Origin: CAZUGA01 sp964619885
GTDB taxonomy: Bacteria; Pseudomonadota; Gammaproteobacteria; Methylococcales; UBA1147
Assembly (NCBI GenBank): GCA_964619885.1
Contig: CAZUGA010000009.1
Span: forward strand, 50,618-114,617
Reading direction: 5' to 3'
Length of the DNA stretch: 64,000 nucleotides
Shown here: positions 42,400-50,851 of the stretch, one piece after another
Numbering within the stretch: the first letter of the stretch is position 1
How the letters are laid out: each line of letters starts with the position of its first letter
Program-made: the position numbers and the translations under genes
Notes under the pieces: generated by a model
What the model saw: the letters and a program-made list of their open reading frames with translations, nothing else
Databases searched by the model: none
What the model was told of the DNA's origin: nothing

Positions 42400-42742
42400 C
42401 CAAGATACTGCTTCGCTCAATGCTTTTCGTATCAGGCTGGTATTAATGCGCGATGAATTGGAAGTTCGATTAAATGAAATAACAAAGGATATCACGCATG
42501 CCGATGAGCCACCCGAAAAAGATTTTGCCGAACAAGCCGTTGAACGTGAGAATGAAGAAGTATTGGATGCGCTGGGCAGTGCGACTAGCGAAGAATTGGT
42601 AAAAATAAAACAGGCGTTATTGCGAATTGACGATGGTTCGTTTGGATACTGTGTTGAATGTGGGGATCGCATCCAACAAGGGCGATTGGATGCCATCCCG
42701 TATTCCGGTTTGTGTTTCAAGTGCGCGTCGAACCGGGACTAA
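42386..42742 (+). CDS. DksA/TraR-family zinc-finger protein
   Basis: 118 residues from ATG 42386; the frame is open upstream, but the start must lie near the end of cydX. A helical N-terminal half contains AFRIRLVLMRDELEVRLNEI and DFAEQAVERENEEVLDALGS. A four-cysteine zinc finger near the C terminus reads FGYCVECGDRI, then LCFKCASNRD. DksA-like proteins bind the RNA polymerase secondary channel and modify promoter responses, often with ppGpp. It is shorter than classical DksA (about 150 aa) and is probably one of the secondary paralogues. The overlap with cydX puts it in the cytochrome bd operon. Confidence 0.9.
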   Translation: MTKIDQDTASLNAFRIRLVLMRDELEVRLNEITKDITHADEPPEKDFAEQAVERENEEVLDALGSATSEELVKIKQALLRIDDGSFGYCVECGDRIQQGRLDAIPYSGLCFKCASNRD

Positions 42743-42916
42743 ACTCTATTTCCCTAGTTGCTTATCACTAAAGTTGTCGCTCACCGCGCCGTACTTAAAA
42801 TTCTCTTAATCAAATCAATTATTATCCGATTAATTGCCCTCTGGATTAAGGGGCTATTGGGGTGCAATCGGAATTATAGAAAGCCAGTTATATAAACCGC
42901 ACTAGGAAACGGATCA

Positions 42917-44260
42917 ATGGATACATTAGACCAATTACTGACCGATGTAGGTGACTTTGTGTGGGGACGAACCATGCTGGTTTTGCTTCTAGGCGCTGGG
43001 ATCTATCTTACTTTGGGTCTTAAGGCGATGCCGTGGCGCAAAACCTTTTTTGCGTTCAAATTGCTTTGGCGGGGGAGAGAATCAGAGGGCGATGGGGAAA
43101 TTACGCCGTTTCAAGCGTTGATGACCGCATTGTCGGCAACCATAGGGACCGGTAATATCGCCGGTGTTGCGACAGCAATTTCGTTGGGTGGCCCGGGTGC
43201 AGTGTTTTGGATGTGGATTACCGCGTTGTTCGGGATGGCGACCAAATATGCGGAGGCCGTATTGGCGGTTCGTTACCGGGAAGTCGACGCAAACCAGCGT
43301 TATGTGGGTGGTCCAATGTATTATATTCGAAATGGATTGGGTCAACGCTGGCGTTGGTTGGGCTTGCTTTTCGCCATGTTTGGCATGATTGCATCGTTTG
43401 GAATCGGGAATATGGTGCAAGCCAATTCGGTCGCTGATGCGGTCGATTCAATTTTCGTCGTCCCGTCCTGGATCACCGGCGCGGTACTGACTGTTCTCGC
43501 CGGCATTGTGATATTGGGCGGTATTAGCCGTATCGCAGAAGTCGCTGGCCGGCTGGTTCCGTTTATGGCGCTCGCTTATATTTTGGGTGCTGCCTGGTTG
43601 ATCGCAATCAGTTTTGAAAAGGTACCCCAGGCGTTCGACTTGATTATCGATAGTGCGCTGTCGGGCACGGCTGCTACGGGTGGGTTTGCCGGAGCCGGGG
43701 TTGCAGCGGCAATCCGTTTTGGGGTTGCGCGCGGTATTTTTTCCAATGAAGCCGGTTTGGGTAGCGCTCCGATCGCACACGCGGCCGCCCAAACCAATGA
43801 TCCGGTGCGGCAAGGGATGGTGGCAATGTTGGGAACCTTTATCGATACGTTGATGGTGTGCACCATGACCGCGTTGGTGATTCTACTGAGCGGAGCTTGG
43901 ACCTCAGATGAGACCGGTGCAGGCATGTCGACGTTGGCTTTCGAAACCGGCTTACCCAATTTCGGAGGTTATATCGTCGCGTTTGGATTAGCGGTTTTTG
44001 CGTTTACAACCATTTTGGGTTGGAGTTATTACGGAGAGCGTTGCGCGGAGTATGTATTCGGGGTCCGCGTGATCTTGCCTTACCGCTTGCTTTGGTTGGT
44101 CGCCATTTTCGTCGGTGCATCGTTGAAGTTAGAGTTGATTTGGAAGTTAGCCGATGTGATGAATGGGTTGATGGCAATCCCAAATTTGATCGCTTTGGCA
44201 TTGCTTAGCCCAGTGGTATTCAAAATTACTAGAGACTATTTCAATAGCAATACCTGTTAA
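42917..44260 (+). CDS. Sodium:alanine/glycine symporter (AgcS family)
   Basis: 447 residues with about ten membrane helices. Family blocks are seen: TPFQALMTALSATIGTGNIA, GVATAISLGGPGAVFWMWIT, YVGGPMYYIRNGL, FSNEAGLGSAPIAHAAAQTN and LGWSYYGERCAEYVFG. AgcS proteins import alanine or glycine with sodium. It is transcribed alone, with AGGAAAC before the ATG. Complete, with no unusual features. Confidence 0.95.
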   Translation: MDTLDQLLTDVGDFVWGRTMLVLLLGAGIYLTLGLKAMPWRKTFFAFKLLWRGRESEGDGEITPFQALMTALSATIGTGNIAGVATAISLGGPGAVFWMWITALFGMATKYAEAVLAVRYREVDANQRYVGGPMYYIRNGLGQRWRWLGLLFAMFGMIASFGIGNMVQANSVADAVDSIFVVPSWITGAVLTVLAGIVILGGISRIAEVAGRLVPFMALAYILGAAWLIAISFEKVPQAFDLIIDSALSGTAATGGFAGAGVAAAIRFGVARGIFSNEAGLGSAPIAHAAAQTNDPVRQGMVAMLGTFIDTLMVCTMTALVILLSGAWTSDETGAGMSTLAFETGLPNFGGYIVAFGLAVFAFTTILGWSYYGERCAEYVFGVRVILPYRLLWLVAIFVGASLKLELIWKLADVMNGLMAIPNLIALALLSPVVFKITRDYFNSNTC

Positions 44261-44404
44261 AGGCAGTATCGGAGGTGGTCAGTATGCTTTCAAATTTTAG
44301 CGAGCTTCGCTCTCAATTGGCGTAGTGAGCGGAAACCGTAGATTTTATCTGTTTTTGGCCAATACCTGGTTCAATTCGGCTTGTCTTTAAACATTTTCTG
44401 TAGT

Positions 44405-45028
44405 TCAGCCAACACGTCTTAGTTGCTGTATTTCTTCTTGTATCTTTTTGCGGTAAAGCAGAAACTTCCATCGATTACCGCCGCATTGGCGCCATAAAAA
44501 TGCAGATCTGACACCGGCCAGCAGTAAAGCTCTAATTCTGGTCGTGTTCTCGGTGTCAGTCAAATACGCCTGCTCACCGTTAATAATGATTCGCGGGTGT
44601 AATTTGCTGATCGTGTTTTGGTAAAGGTCGGCCAATTTGATCAGAATTTTTTCGTCGAGCACTGTTGACAATTGCTCTGCTTCGGCCGCTGCGATCTCAA
44701 TTCCAGTTCGAATTTGCTCTAGAAATTCAGGTTGTTTGACGAGCTTTCTCTCTAGAAACACCAATGTTGCTGCGTAATTGACCTGTTCACCATCAATGGC
44801 AGGTGGCCCACTCAATTGTTTGCCGAGTTGTTGCAGTCCAATTCGGATTCCACCCAATCCGTCGAAGACATCTTCAACACTGGTCGAATCGATCTTGAGT
44901 ATGCTCTTTATACTGGCTTCCATAGCCTCATCATCGGTTGAACCGGTTTTGGCGATTTGTTTTACCAAATACACTGCTTGAGCAACACCGGCAAGTGCAA
45001 TCGTTTGGTTACGTATTGATTTTTTCAT
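44405..45028 (-). CDS. hflD: HflD-family protein (high-frequency lysogenisation protein homologue)
   Basis: 207 residues, all helical, with the family opening RNQTIALAGVAQAVYLVKQI and later GLQQLGKQLSG, NYAATLVFLERKL, LADLYQNTISKLHPRIIING and AFLWRQCGGNRWKFLLYR. In E. coli HflD binds phage lambda CII at the membrane; its normal cell role is unclear. It usually sits next to mnmA, which is absent here; the neighbour on the same strand is a rhodanese gene. Length and motifs are normal. Confidence 0.92.
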   Translation of the reverse strand: MKKSIRNQTIALAGVAQAVYLVKQIAKTGSTDDEAMEASIKSILKIDSTSVEDVFDGLGGIRIGLQQLGKQLSGPPAIDGEQVNYAATLVFLERKLVKQPEFLEQIRTGIEIAAAEAEQLSTVLDEKILIKLADLYQNTISKLHPRIIINGEQAYLTDTENTTRIRALLLAGVRSAFLWRQCGGNRWKFLLYRKKIQEEIQQLRRVG

Positions 45029-45146
45029 GTTTTGGTACGGCTATGATCCTGCGATGTGATCTATCTCAATAAGCAATTTTTCAAGGCTTTCATCTCTTGT
45101 TTTCGGGGCGACCGTTGACGAAATCAACCCCAAAAGCTGTGCAAGT

Positions 45147-45560
45147 TTATTTGTCGACAGCTTTGCCCTGGTTTATCCAACCGGAAATACCGTCTTCAAG
45201 ATGATATATATTTGACATTCCAACGTCTTTATCCAAAAAATTGCCGACAGATGCTGACCTGCCACCTGAGTGGCAGACAACAACCACGGCTTGGTTTTCG
45301 GTGCTTTTCATGGCTCGTAATTGTGCCAGCCATTGATCGGCGTTTGAGTTGCCGTTTTCGTCGTAGTACATAAGTTTGTGGCTGGACGGAATTATCCCAG
45401 TTTTATCCCATTCCGCTTCAGTCCGCACGTCAACAACCAAAGCACCTTGTTCAATCATTCCCTGCAACTTTTCAGGGTTTACGCCTATAAGCTCTGCTTG
45501 TGCTGCGCCGCCGGTTAGTAAGCTGGAAAATAACAAGATCAATAATTTCGATGATTTCAT
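45147..45560 (-). CDS. Periplasmic rhodanese-domain protein
   Basis: 137 residues with a signal peptide (LLILLFSSLLTGGAAQA) and a single rhodanese domain with VVDVRTEAEW, the active-site loop VCHSGGRSASV holding the catalytic Cys, and DGISGWINQGKAV. Such exported single-domain rhodaneses may handle sulfane sulfur or cyanide or act as redox proteins. It lies upstream of hflD on the same strand, 118 bases away. No substrate evidence. Confidence 0.88.
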   Translation of the reverse strand: MKSSKLLILLFSSLLTGGAAQAELIGVNPEKLQGMIEQGALVVDVRTEAEWDKTGIIPSSHKLMYYDENGNSNADQWLAQLRAMKSTENQAVVVVCHSGGRSASVGNFLDKDVGMSNIYHLEDGISGWINQGKAVDK

Positions 45561-45726
45561 TTTGGATACCTTGGATCAATGAGGACTGCTTGATTCTATC
45601 ATTGTGTCCGCATTCTCGTAATATCCATTGGAGTATTTGCACGGGCTAAATTGAAATTTGTTGGGCTCGGTTTGTGCCTCACATGCTCCAATAAAGCAAT
45701 AAAAATGCTAGATGTCGGGAGATTGA

Positions 45727-45849
45727 ATGCTCGATGAAAGCAATCTAGAAATTTTGAAGTGCTTTTCAAAATGGGTCTGCCGGCGTATTCTCAATAACGA
45801 TGAAATGCGAAGCTATGAATGGGTTTATCGAATTTTAAATTTGTGGTAA
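45727..45849 (+). CDS. Possible 40-aa small protein upstream of the HMA gene
   Basis: A 40-codon frame (ATG 45727, TAA 45847-45849) with a strong GGGAG site five bases before the start, ending 26 bases before the HMA start. The translation MLDESNLEILKCFSKWVCRR, then ILNNDEMRSYEWVYRILNLW, is helical with two Cys and several Trp, and looks like a real amphipathic peptide. I know no family for it. The good ribosome site and tight linkage to the next gene are the main support. Confidence 0.45.
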   Translation: MLDESNLEILKCFSKWVCRRILNNDEMRSYEWVYRILNLW

Positions 45850-45875
45850 ATCATAAAAAATAAGGGGGAGCGCAG

Positions 45876-46091
45876 ATGACACAAATTGATATCGATGTAG
45901 AGGGTATGAAGTGCGGTGGATGTGAGTCCTTGATAATGGCGAAGCTGAACGATATTGATGGCGTAGACAGGGCCAATGCGGATCGTACGACCGGAAAGGT
46001 GGAGATCCAATTCGATGCTAGTCTTGTACAGATAGACAAACTCAAGGAAATAATACTTACTCTGGGATACAGCTTGCCCGATAGGGTGTGA
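45876..46091 (+). CDS. Heavy-metal-associated (HMA) domain protein, copper-chaperone-like
   Basis: 71 residues making one HMA domain: the metal site GMKCGGCESLI near the N terminus, and the standard beta-alpha-beta pattern (VDRANADRTTGKVEIQFDA, IDKLKEIILTLGYSL). CopZ/Atx1-type proteins carry Cu(I) to ATPases or cuproenzymes. AAGGGGGAG precedes the ATG. No copper ATPase is nearby. A copper chaperone would suit a cell with a copper monooxygenase, but the link is only contextual. Confidence 0.9.
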   Translation: MTQIDIDVEGMKCGGCESLIMAKLNDIDGVDRANADRTTGKVEIQFDASLVQIDKLKEIILTLGYSLPDRV

Positions 46092-46122
46092 TTTATTTGA
46101 AATTGCTTATTAAAGCAAATTG

Positions 46123-47520
46123 ATGTCCTCTTCAGACGATCTCAATAAGGTGATGAACAATGACAGTTCCGATACGACGTTGCCTCGCGGTCCCCGTGAT
46201 GAATCGGAATTGCGTGTAGGCCAGACTTTAAAAAATAGATTCGTTCTTGAATCGGTATTGGGTGAGGGCGGGATGGGGACGATCTTTAAAGCACGGGATC
46301 TACTTAAAGAGGAAATGGATGACCGCAAACCTTTCGTCGCCATTAAAGTTTTACACCCCAAATATCGGAGCAACGATTCGCTGATCCGGGCTTTACAGCG
46401 TGAAGCTAGGAAATCTCAGGAATTGGCTCATCCCAACATTGTAAACGTCCACGATTTTGACCGTGATGGTCTCTTTGTATACATGGTTATGGAATACCTG
46501 GAAGGTCAAACCTTAAATGCAATGATCTCGGGGGGTAGTCTGGATGGTATGAATCTTCAGCAGCGTTGGAATTTAGTAGAAATGATTGCGCGAGGTTTAG
46601 CCTATGCGCACCAGAAGAAAGTAATACACCATGATATCAAACCCGCGAACATATTTGTTTCGAACGATAACAATGTAAAAGTATTGGATTTTGGAATCGC
46701 GAAAGCGATGCGAGCTTCTCCAGACGATAATCACACCGTCTTCGATCAGTTTTCCCCGGATGCGCTGACGCCGGCTTATGCAACTTGTGAAATGTTACGC
46801 TGGGAAACGCCTGATGTTAGAGATGATATTTTTGCGTTGGGTTGTGTGGCTTATGAGATTCTTACCGGGAAACACCCGTTTAACAAAGTACCGGCCCTAC
46901 AAGCGGCTGAACGAAAGCTGAAGCCCAAGAATATAAAAGGCCTTTCCAAGGAGAAATGGAATGCTCTGAAAGCGTCGCTGCAGTTTAAAAGAGCGGATCG
47001 ATTGGCCGCGGTGACAAGTTTCCTAGATGCCGGCAACCCGAGGGTCAAGAAAGCACCGGGTTCTAGTTGGATAAGGGGTGGTGTATTGCCAATCCTGGTC
47101 GTAATTTTGGTTGTAGGTGGCGTCGTGATATGGGATCGAACGCAGGAATCGCCTGCAAAACGACCGGTCGCAAGTCCCCGTAAAGTCCAACCATCGTTGT
47201 TGCCCCAAGAGCAGGCAAAGGTCGATCGCCTCATGCGACTTGCCGAGCTTCACGCGTCGGTGGGCCGGATAGTGGAGCCTCTGGGGAGTAGTGCATTGGA
47301 TGCGTATGATAGTGTATTGAAAATTGATCCGTCATTCCCGGCCGCGGTTCAAGGGCTTAATAAATCGCTTGAATCCTGTCGCAGCCAAGCAAAGCAGTTG
47401 GTGCAGCAAGGTGATTTGCAACCGGCTGATGAAATGGTAAAGCACTGTCTTATGGTGAAGCCGGGTCAACCAGCATTGCGTCAACTGGATCGAAAAATTC
47501 GCCGTTTGATGGGGTCGTAA
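46123..47520 (+). CDS. Membrane-anchored serine/threonine protein kinase (non-RD)
   Basis: 465 residues from ATG 46123. Kinase domain about 40-290: glycine loop LGEGGMGTIFKARD, Lys in FVAIKVLHPKY, Glu in QREARKSQEL, catalytic loop VIHHDIKPANIF, DFG in KVLDFGIAKA, then LTPAYATCEML and RDDIFALGCVAYEILTG. The catalytic Arg of HRD is His here, which makes it a non-RD kinase; other catalytic residues are intact. One membrane helix follows (LPILVVILVVGGVVIW, about 322-338), then a short TPR-like periplasmic part. It precedes the caspase-like lipoprotein gene by 366 bases and may phosphorylate components of that module. It could also pair with the PP2C and FHA proteins of the 2-17 kb island. Confidence 0.93.
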   Translation: MSSSDDLNKVMNNDSSDTTLPRGPRDESELRVGQTLKNRFVLESVLGEGGMGTIFKARDLLKEEMDDRKPFVAIKVLHPKYRSNDSLIRALQREARKSQELAHPNIVNVHDFDRDGLFVYMVMEYLEGQTLNAMISGGSLDGMNLQQRWNLVEMIARGLAYAHQKKVIHHDIKPANIFVSNDNNVKVLDFGIAKAMRASPDDNHTVFDQFSPDALTPAYATCEMLRWETPDVRDDIFALGCVAYEILTGKHPFNKVPALQAAERKLKPKNIKGLSKEKWNALKASLQFKRADRLAAVTSFLDAGNPRVKKAPGSSWIRGGVLPILVVILVVGGVVIWDRTQESPAKRPVASPRKVQPSLLPQEQAKVDRLMRLAELHASVGRIVEPLGSSALDAYDSVLKIDPSFPAAVQGLNKSLESCRSQAKQLVQQGDLQPADEMVKHCLMVKPGQPALRQLDRKIRRLMGS

Positions 47521-47886
47521 AAGTGCTATGAAATCAACAGATTTGCCAGCAACCGGTAAAAATGATTGAAACTGAATTTGAAAAGTGCGATCTAATAGAA
47601 GATGGGTCACTTTTTGGCGGATTAAGCGCCGGGGAAAATAGTGGAAATGAAGGTTCGCGGAAAGGCGATGTCAATTGAGATGTTGCGAATAAATGGAGTA
47701 TGATAGTTGAATTAAGCGATATTGGTTGGTATTTCTCGGCAATATACAGTAGGTCGGTCGAATTTCAGAATTTGCCGCAGTTCACCGCTAGTTAATGGGC
47801 TTGCTGGTAAGGGTTTTAATGAGTATTGAATCGCCTAGTTTTGGCTTAATTAGGCTTCAATATATTGACTTCGGAATGATAATGCC
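47521..47886. other. Spacer between kinase and caspase-like genes
   Basis: No gene I can support. A 38-codon frame starting at 47562 (MIETEFEKCDLIEDGSLFGG) has only a weak ribosome site and matches nothing. The caspase-like gene's promoter should be in the A/T-rich second half. Confidence 0.35.
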
Positions 47887-50556
47887 ATGAATAGATTAAA
47901 TGTCAATAATGCATTCGGTTCGTATTGGGACCATTCCTCATATTGCAAATTACGAACGGGGATCACTAGCGCGGTGATCGTTTCTCTGCTTTACGTTTTG
48001 GCGGGTTGTGCGGCCAAACCACCAGCAGAAATAGAACGCGCGATGCAGGATTCCAAAAATCCTGACGATCTTTTTGTTGTCGATTGCATGTTGCCTGGCC
48101 AGGTGCGCCAGTTGGGTCAGAACTTTACCTTTATGGCACCGCGTCAGGCGATAAAAACGACCGCGTTCGATTGTGGATTACGCGGTGGCGAATTCGTTGC
48201 GTATAACCGGGCTAATTATCAAACGGCTTTAAACGTTTGGCTGCCGCAAGCGCAACAGGGAAATGTTGAGGCGCAAGCCTACGTTGGAGAGATTTATGAA
48301 AAAGGTCTGGGCGCCGCACCAAATTACTCGCTTGCCGCCGAGTGGTATCAAAAAGCAGCCAAGCAGGGGTCATCGCGGGCGCAAACGAATCTAGGCTATT
48401 TGTACGAAAAGGGCTTGGGCGTGGAGAAAGATCTCCCCACGGCCTTAAATTATTATCGAAATGCTTCGGGATTGACCGATGACGATTTGACCTATGCTTC
48501 AACTGTCGAGATCGAAACTCAAGCCAGAGTAGGAGCTGTACAAAAGCAAGTCGATGCGCTGCAACGCGAACTCGGAAAGAGTCGCGCAGAAACTAAGGCG
48601 TTGCGGCGCAAAGTAGGATCTTATCAATCCCAGGTAAATAGGGAAAAATCGCGGCTGAATAACGCGTTGGACGAATTAGATGAGGCGAACCGTAAGCTTA
48701 AATCATTGGAATCCGCTCCGGCTGGCCAGCAGAATCCTCAAAAATTGATGGAATATAGGCGTGAGGTGGAGGAATTACAGTCCAACGTGATCCAGGAGCG
48801 CAGTCAGGTAAAGGATTTGGAGCGAAAATATCAATCGGAGTCGAGTCGATTGAATACTCAATTGCAAACTGCGGAGCAAAAAGTAAAGCAATACGAAACT
48901 GAATTGAAGAAAAATAAGCAAACGACGGATTCACTGGCGACAAGGCTTGCCGAATCGGAAGAACAGCTGAAAGATTTAAAACAGACTTTGGTTGCCAAAG
49001 AAAAAAGTCCCAATGTGCCTGCCAGTGCCGGTCAGGCAAAGGAGCTTGAGTTGATAAAGCGTAAATTGACTGAAAGCGAATCGCAGCTGGCGGCGCAAAA
49101 TCGACAAACTAACGATCTGGCGAACCAGGTTGAGGCGCTGAGCAAGGAAAAACGTTCAATGGAAGCGAAGCTAAGTCAAACTGGCTCTGCGGATAACAGC
49201 AGTTTGAAAACATTGGCGCAACAACTGACCTCGGCGACCCGCGAATTATCCGTGCAAAATAGTTTGCTTGCGGAGTTACAAGCGGACAAAGAAAAATTGG
49301 TGTCGGATAAAACTAGATTACAACAATCCCGAGATCAGGATATCGGGCAAAAGGATGAGGAATTGCGGGCTTTAAAGAAGGAAATAGAACAGGAGGAAAA
49401 AAAGAACAAATTATTAAAAGAAGAGTTGGCCAAAGCTGGGCCAATGCAAACAGCGAGCTTGGCCCCACCAACAATTGAATTGATAGACCCACCGTTGTCG
49501 ACATTGCGGGGAGCGTTGGGTTTTAAGTTGCGATCAGCGGTAGATTTTCGTGATATTACCGGTAATGCAATAGCTCCGGCAGGTATTATGGCCTTGACCG
49601 TTAACGATAAAGTGATAGAAAGCGATCCCTCGGGTATATTTAAGTCCCGGATTAAATTGAATCGTCCGGAAAATCCAGTCAATGTGACCTTGATCGACAA
49701 GAGTGGAGCTAAAGCCGATCTGAATTTCATCATTATTTCCCACAGCAAGGATAATTCGGCGCCGGTTCCTCCTCCAACGCCCAAAAAGCTAAATCAACTA
49801 GCCAGTGGTATAGACTTTGGACCATACCATGCTTTGTTGATCGGAAACGAAAATTATTCGCACTTGCCCAAGCTTGATACGCCGATCGATGATGTTCAGG
49901 AAATAGATAAAATCCTTCGGAATAAATACAATTTTCATACCACAATGTTGGTCAATGCTGATCGATATTCGGTTGTTTCAGCATTGAATAAACTTCGTAG
50001 CCAATTAACCGATGAAGATAATTTGTTGATTTACTATGCCGGTCACGGCGAGGTTGACGAAGTGAATCAACGCGGGCAGTGGTTGCCGGTGGATGCGGAG
50101 CAGGATAACAATGCGAATTGGATTTCTACCTCAGCCATCACCGATATTATAAATTCCATGTCGGTCAAACACATCTTGGTCGTCGCAGATTCATGTTATT
50201 CAGGCGCGATGACCCGCGCGTCTGTAGCGCGTTTGGATACCGGCATGTCGGGTAACATGAAGCGAAAATGGCTGGAAGCGATGGTGATTGCCAAATCTCG
50301 CACAGTTTTATCATCAGGGGGGATCAAACCGGTGTTGGACAGCGGGGCCGACGGACATTCCATATTCGCCAGAGCATTCTTAAATGCATTGAGAAATAAC
50401 ACTGATATTTTGGAGGCGCAATCCTTGTATCGTACGATACACAGGCGCGTAAAGCGGGCGGCCGAGCGCGTAGGGTTTGATCAGGCGCCGCTATATGGTC
50501 CGATACGTCATACCGGACATGAGGCTGGCGATTTTTTCTTTGTGCCAAAGGCTTAG
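47887..50556 (+). CDS. Lipoprotein with Sel1 repeats, long coiled coil and C-terminal caspase-like (peptidase C14) domain
   Basis: 889 residues. A lipoprotein signal ends at Cys41 (SLLYVLAGC). Two Sel1/TPR-type repeats follow at about 115-195 (AYVGEIYEKGLG, NLGYLYEKGLG), and a very long heptad-rich coiled coil at about 210-520. A short beta domain comes next (IELIDPPLSTLRG ... RIKLNRPENPVNVTLIDKSG). The C14 caspase-like domain (about 640-889) has catalytic His720 in IYYAGHGEVDE and Cys770 in VADSCYSGAM, plus YHALLIGNENYSHLP at its start. The dyad is intact. Such proteases cut after basic or other specific residues; here the enzyme would be tethered to a membrane facing the periplasm. Substrates are unknown. 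The upstream kinase and downstream beta barrel suggest a stress or envelope module. Confidence 0.92.
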   Translation: MNRLNVNNAFGSYWDHSSYCKLRTGITSAVIVSLLYVLAGCAAKPPAEIERAMQDSKNPDDLFVVDCMLPGQVRQLGQNFTFMAPRQAIKTTAFDCGLRGGEFVAYNRANYQTALNVWLPQAQQGNVEAQAYVGEIYEKGLGAAPNYSLAAEWYQKAAKQGSSRAQTNLGYLYEKGLGVEKDLPTALNYYRNASGLTDDDLTYASTVEIETQARVGAVQKQVDALQRELGKSRAETKALRRKVGSYQSQVNREKSRLNNALDELDEANRKLKSLESAPAGQQNPQKLMEYRREVEELQSNVIQERSQVKDLERKYQSESSRLNTQLQTAEQKVKQYETELKKNKQTTDSLATRLAESEEQLKDLKQTLVAKEKSPNVPASAGQAKELELIKRKLTESESQLAAQNRQTNDLANQVEALSKEKRSMEAKLSQTGSADNSSLKTLAQQLTSATRELSVQNSLLAELQADKEKLVSDKTRLQQSRDQDIGQKDEELRALKKEIEQEEKKNKLLKEELAKAGPMQTASLAPPTIELIDPPLSTLRGALGFKLRSAVDFRDITGNAIAPAGIMALTVNDKVIESDPSGIFKSRIKLNRPENPVNVTLIDKSGAKADLNFIIISHSKDNSAPVPPPTPKKLNQLASGIDFGPYHALLIGNENYSHLPKLDTPIDDVQEIDKILRNKYNFHTTMLVNADRYSVVSALNKLRSQLTDEDNLLIYYAGHGEVDEVNQRGQWLPVDAEQDNNANWISTSAITDIINSMSVKHILVVADSCYSGAMTRASVARLDTGMSGNMKRKWLEAMVIAKSRTVLSSGGIKPVLDSGADGHSIFARAFLNALRNNTDILEAQSLYRTIHRRVKRAAERVGFDQAPLYGPIRHTGHEAGDFFFVPKA

Positions 50557-50851
50557 GGTCGACGCTAAAATTGTAAATGTCAGAACGACTGATCGGTTAA
50601 GTGGCTTTTGCTTGACGGGTCAGTGGATGCCGCGGTGAACATAATGCGATTAAGTTAATTATTAGAATTAATCTGAAATATCTTCTTTAAAGCTATAAAA
50701 ACTTGAATATTTTCGGATCATGGAATATTTTTTCGCTATAATACAAATAATAGAAATCTTGTAAATTATTAAAGTAGAAAAAGGGTGGGTGCGGCCAATT
50801 TATTTTGGTTCGTAGGCTAGAATAGAAATAGATATACATGGGGAGAAAAGT

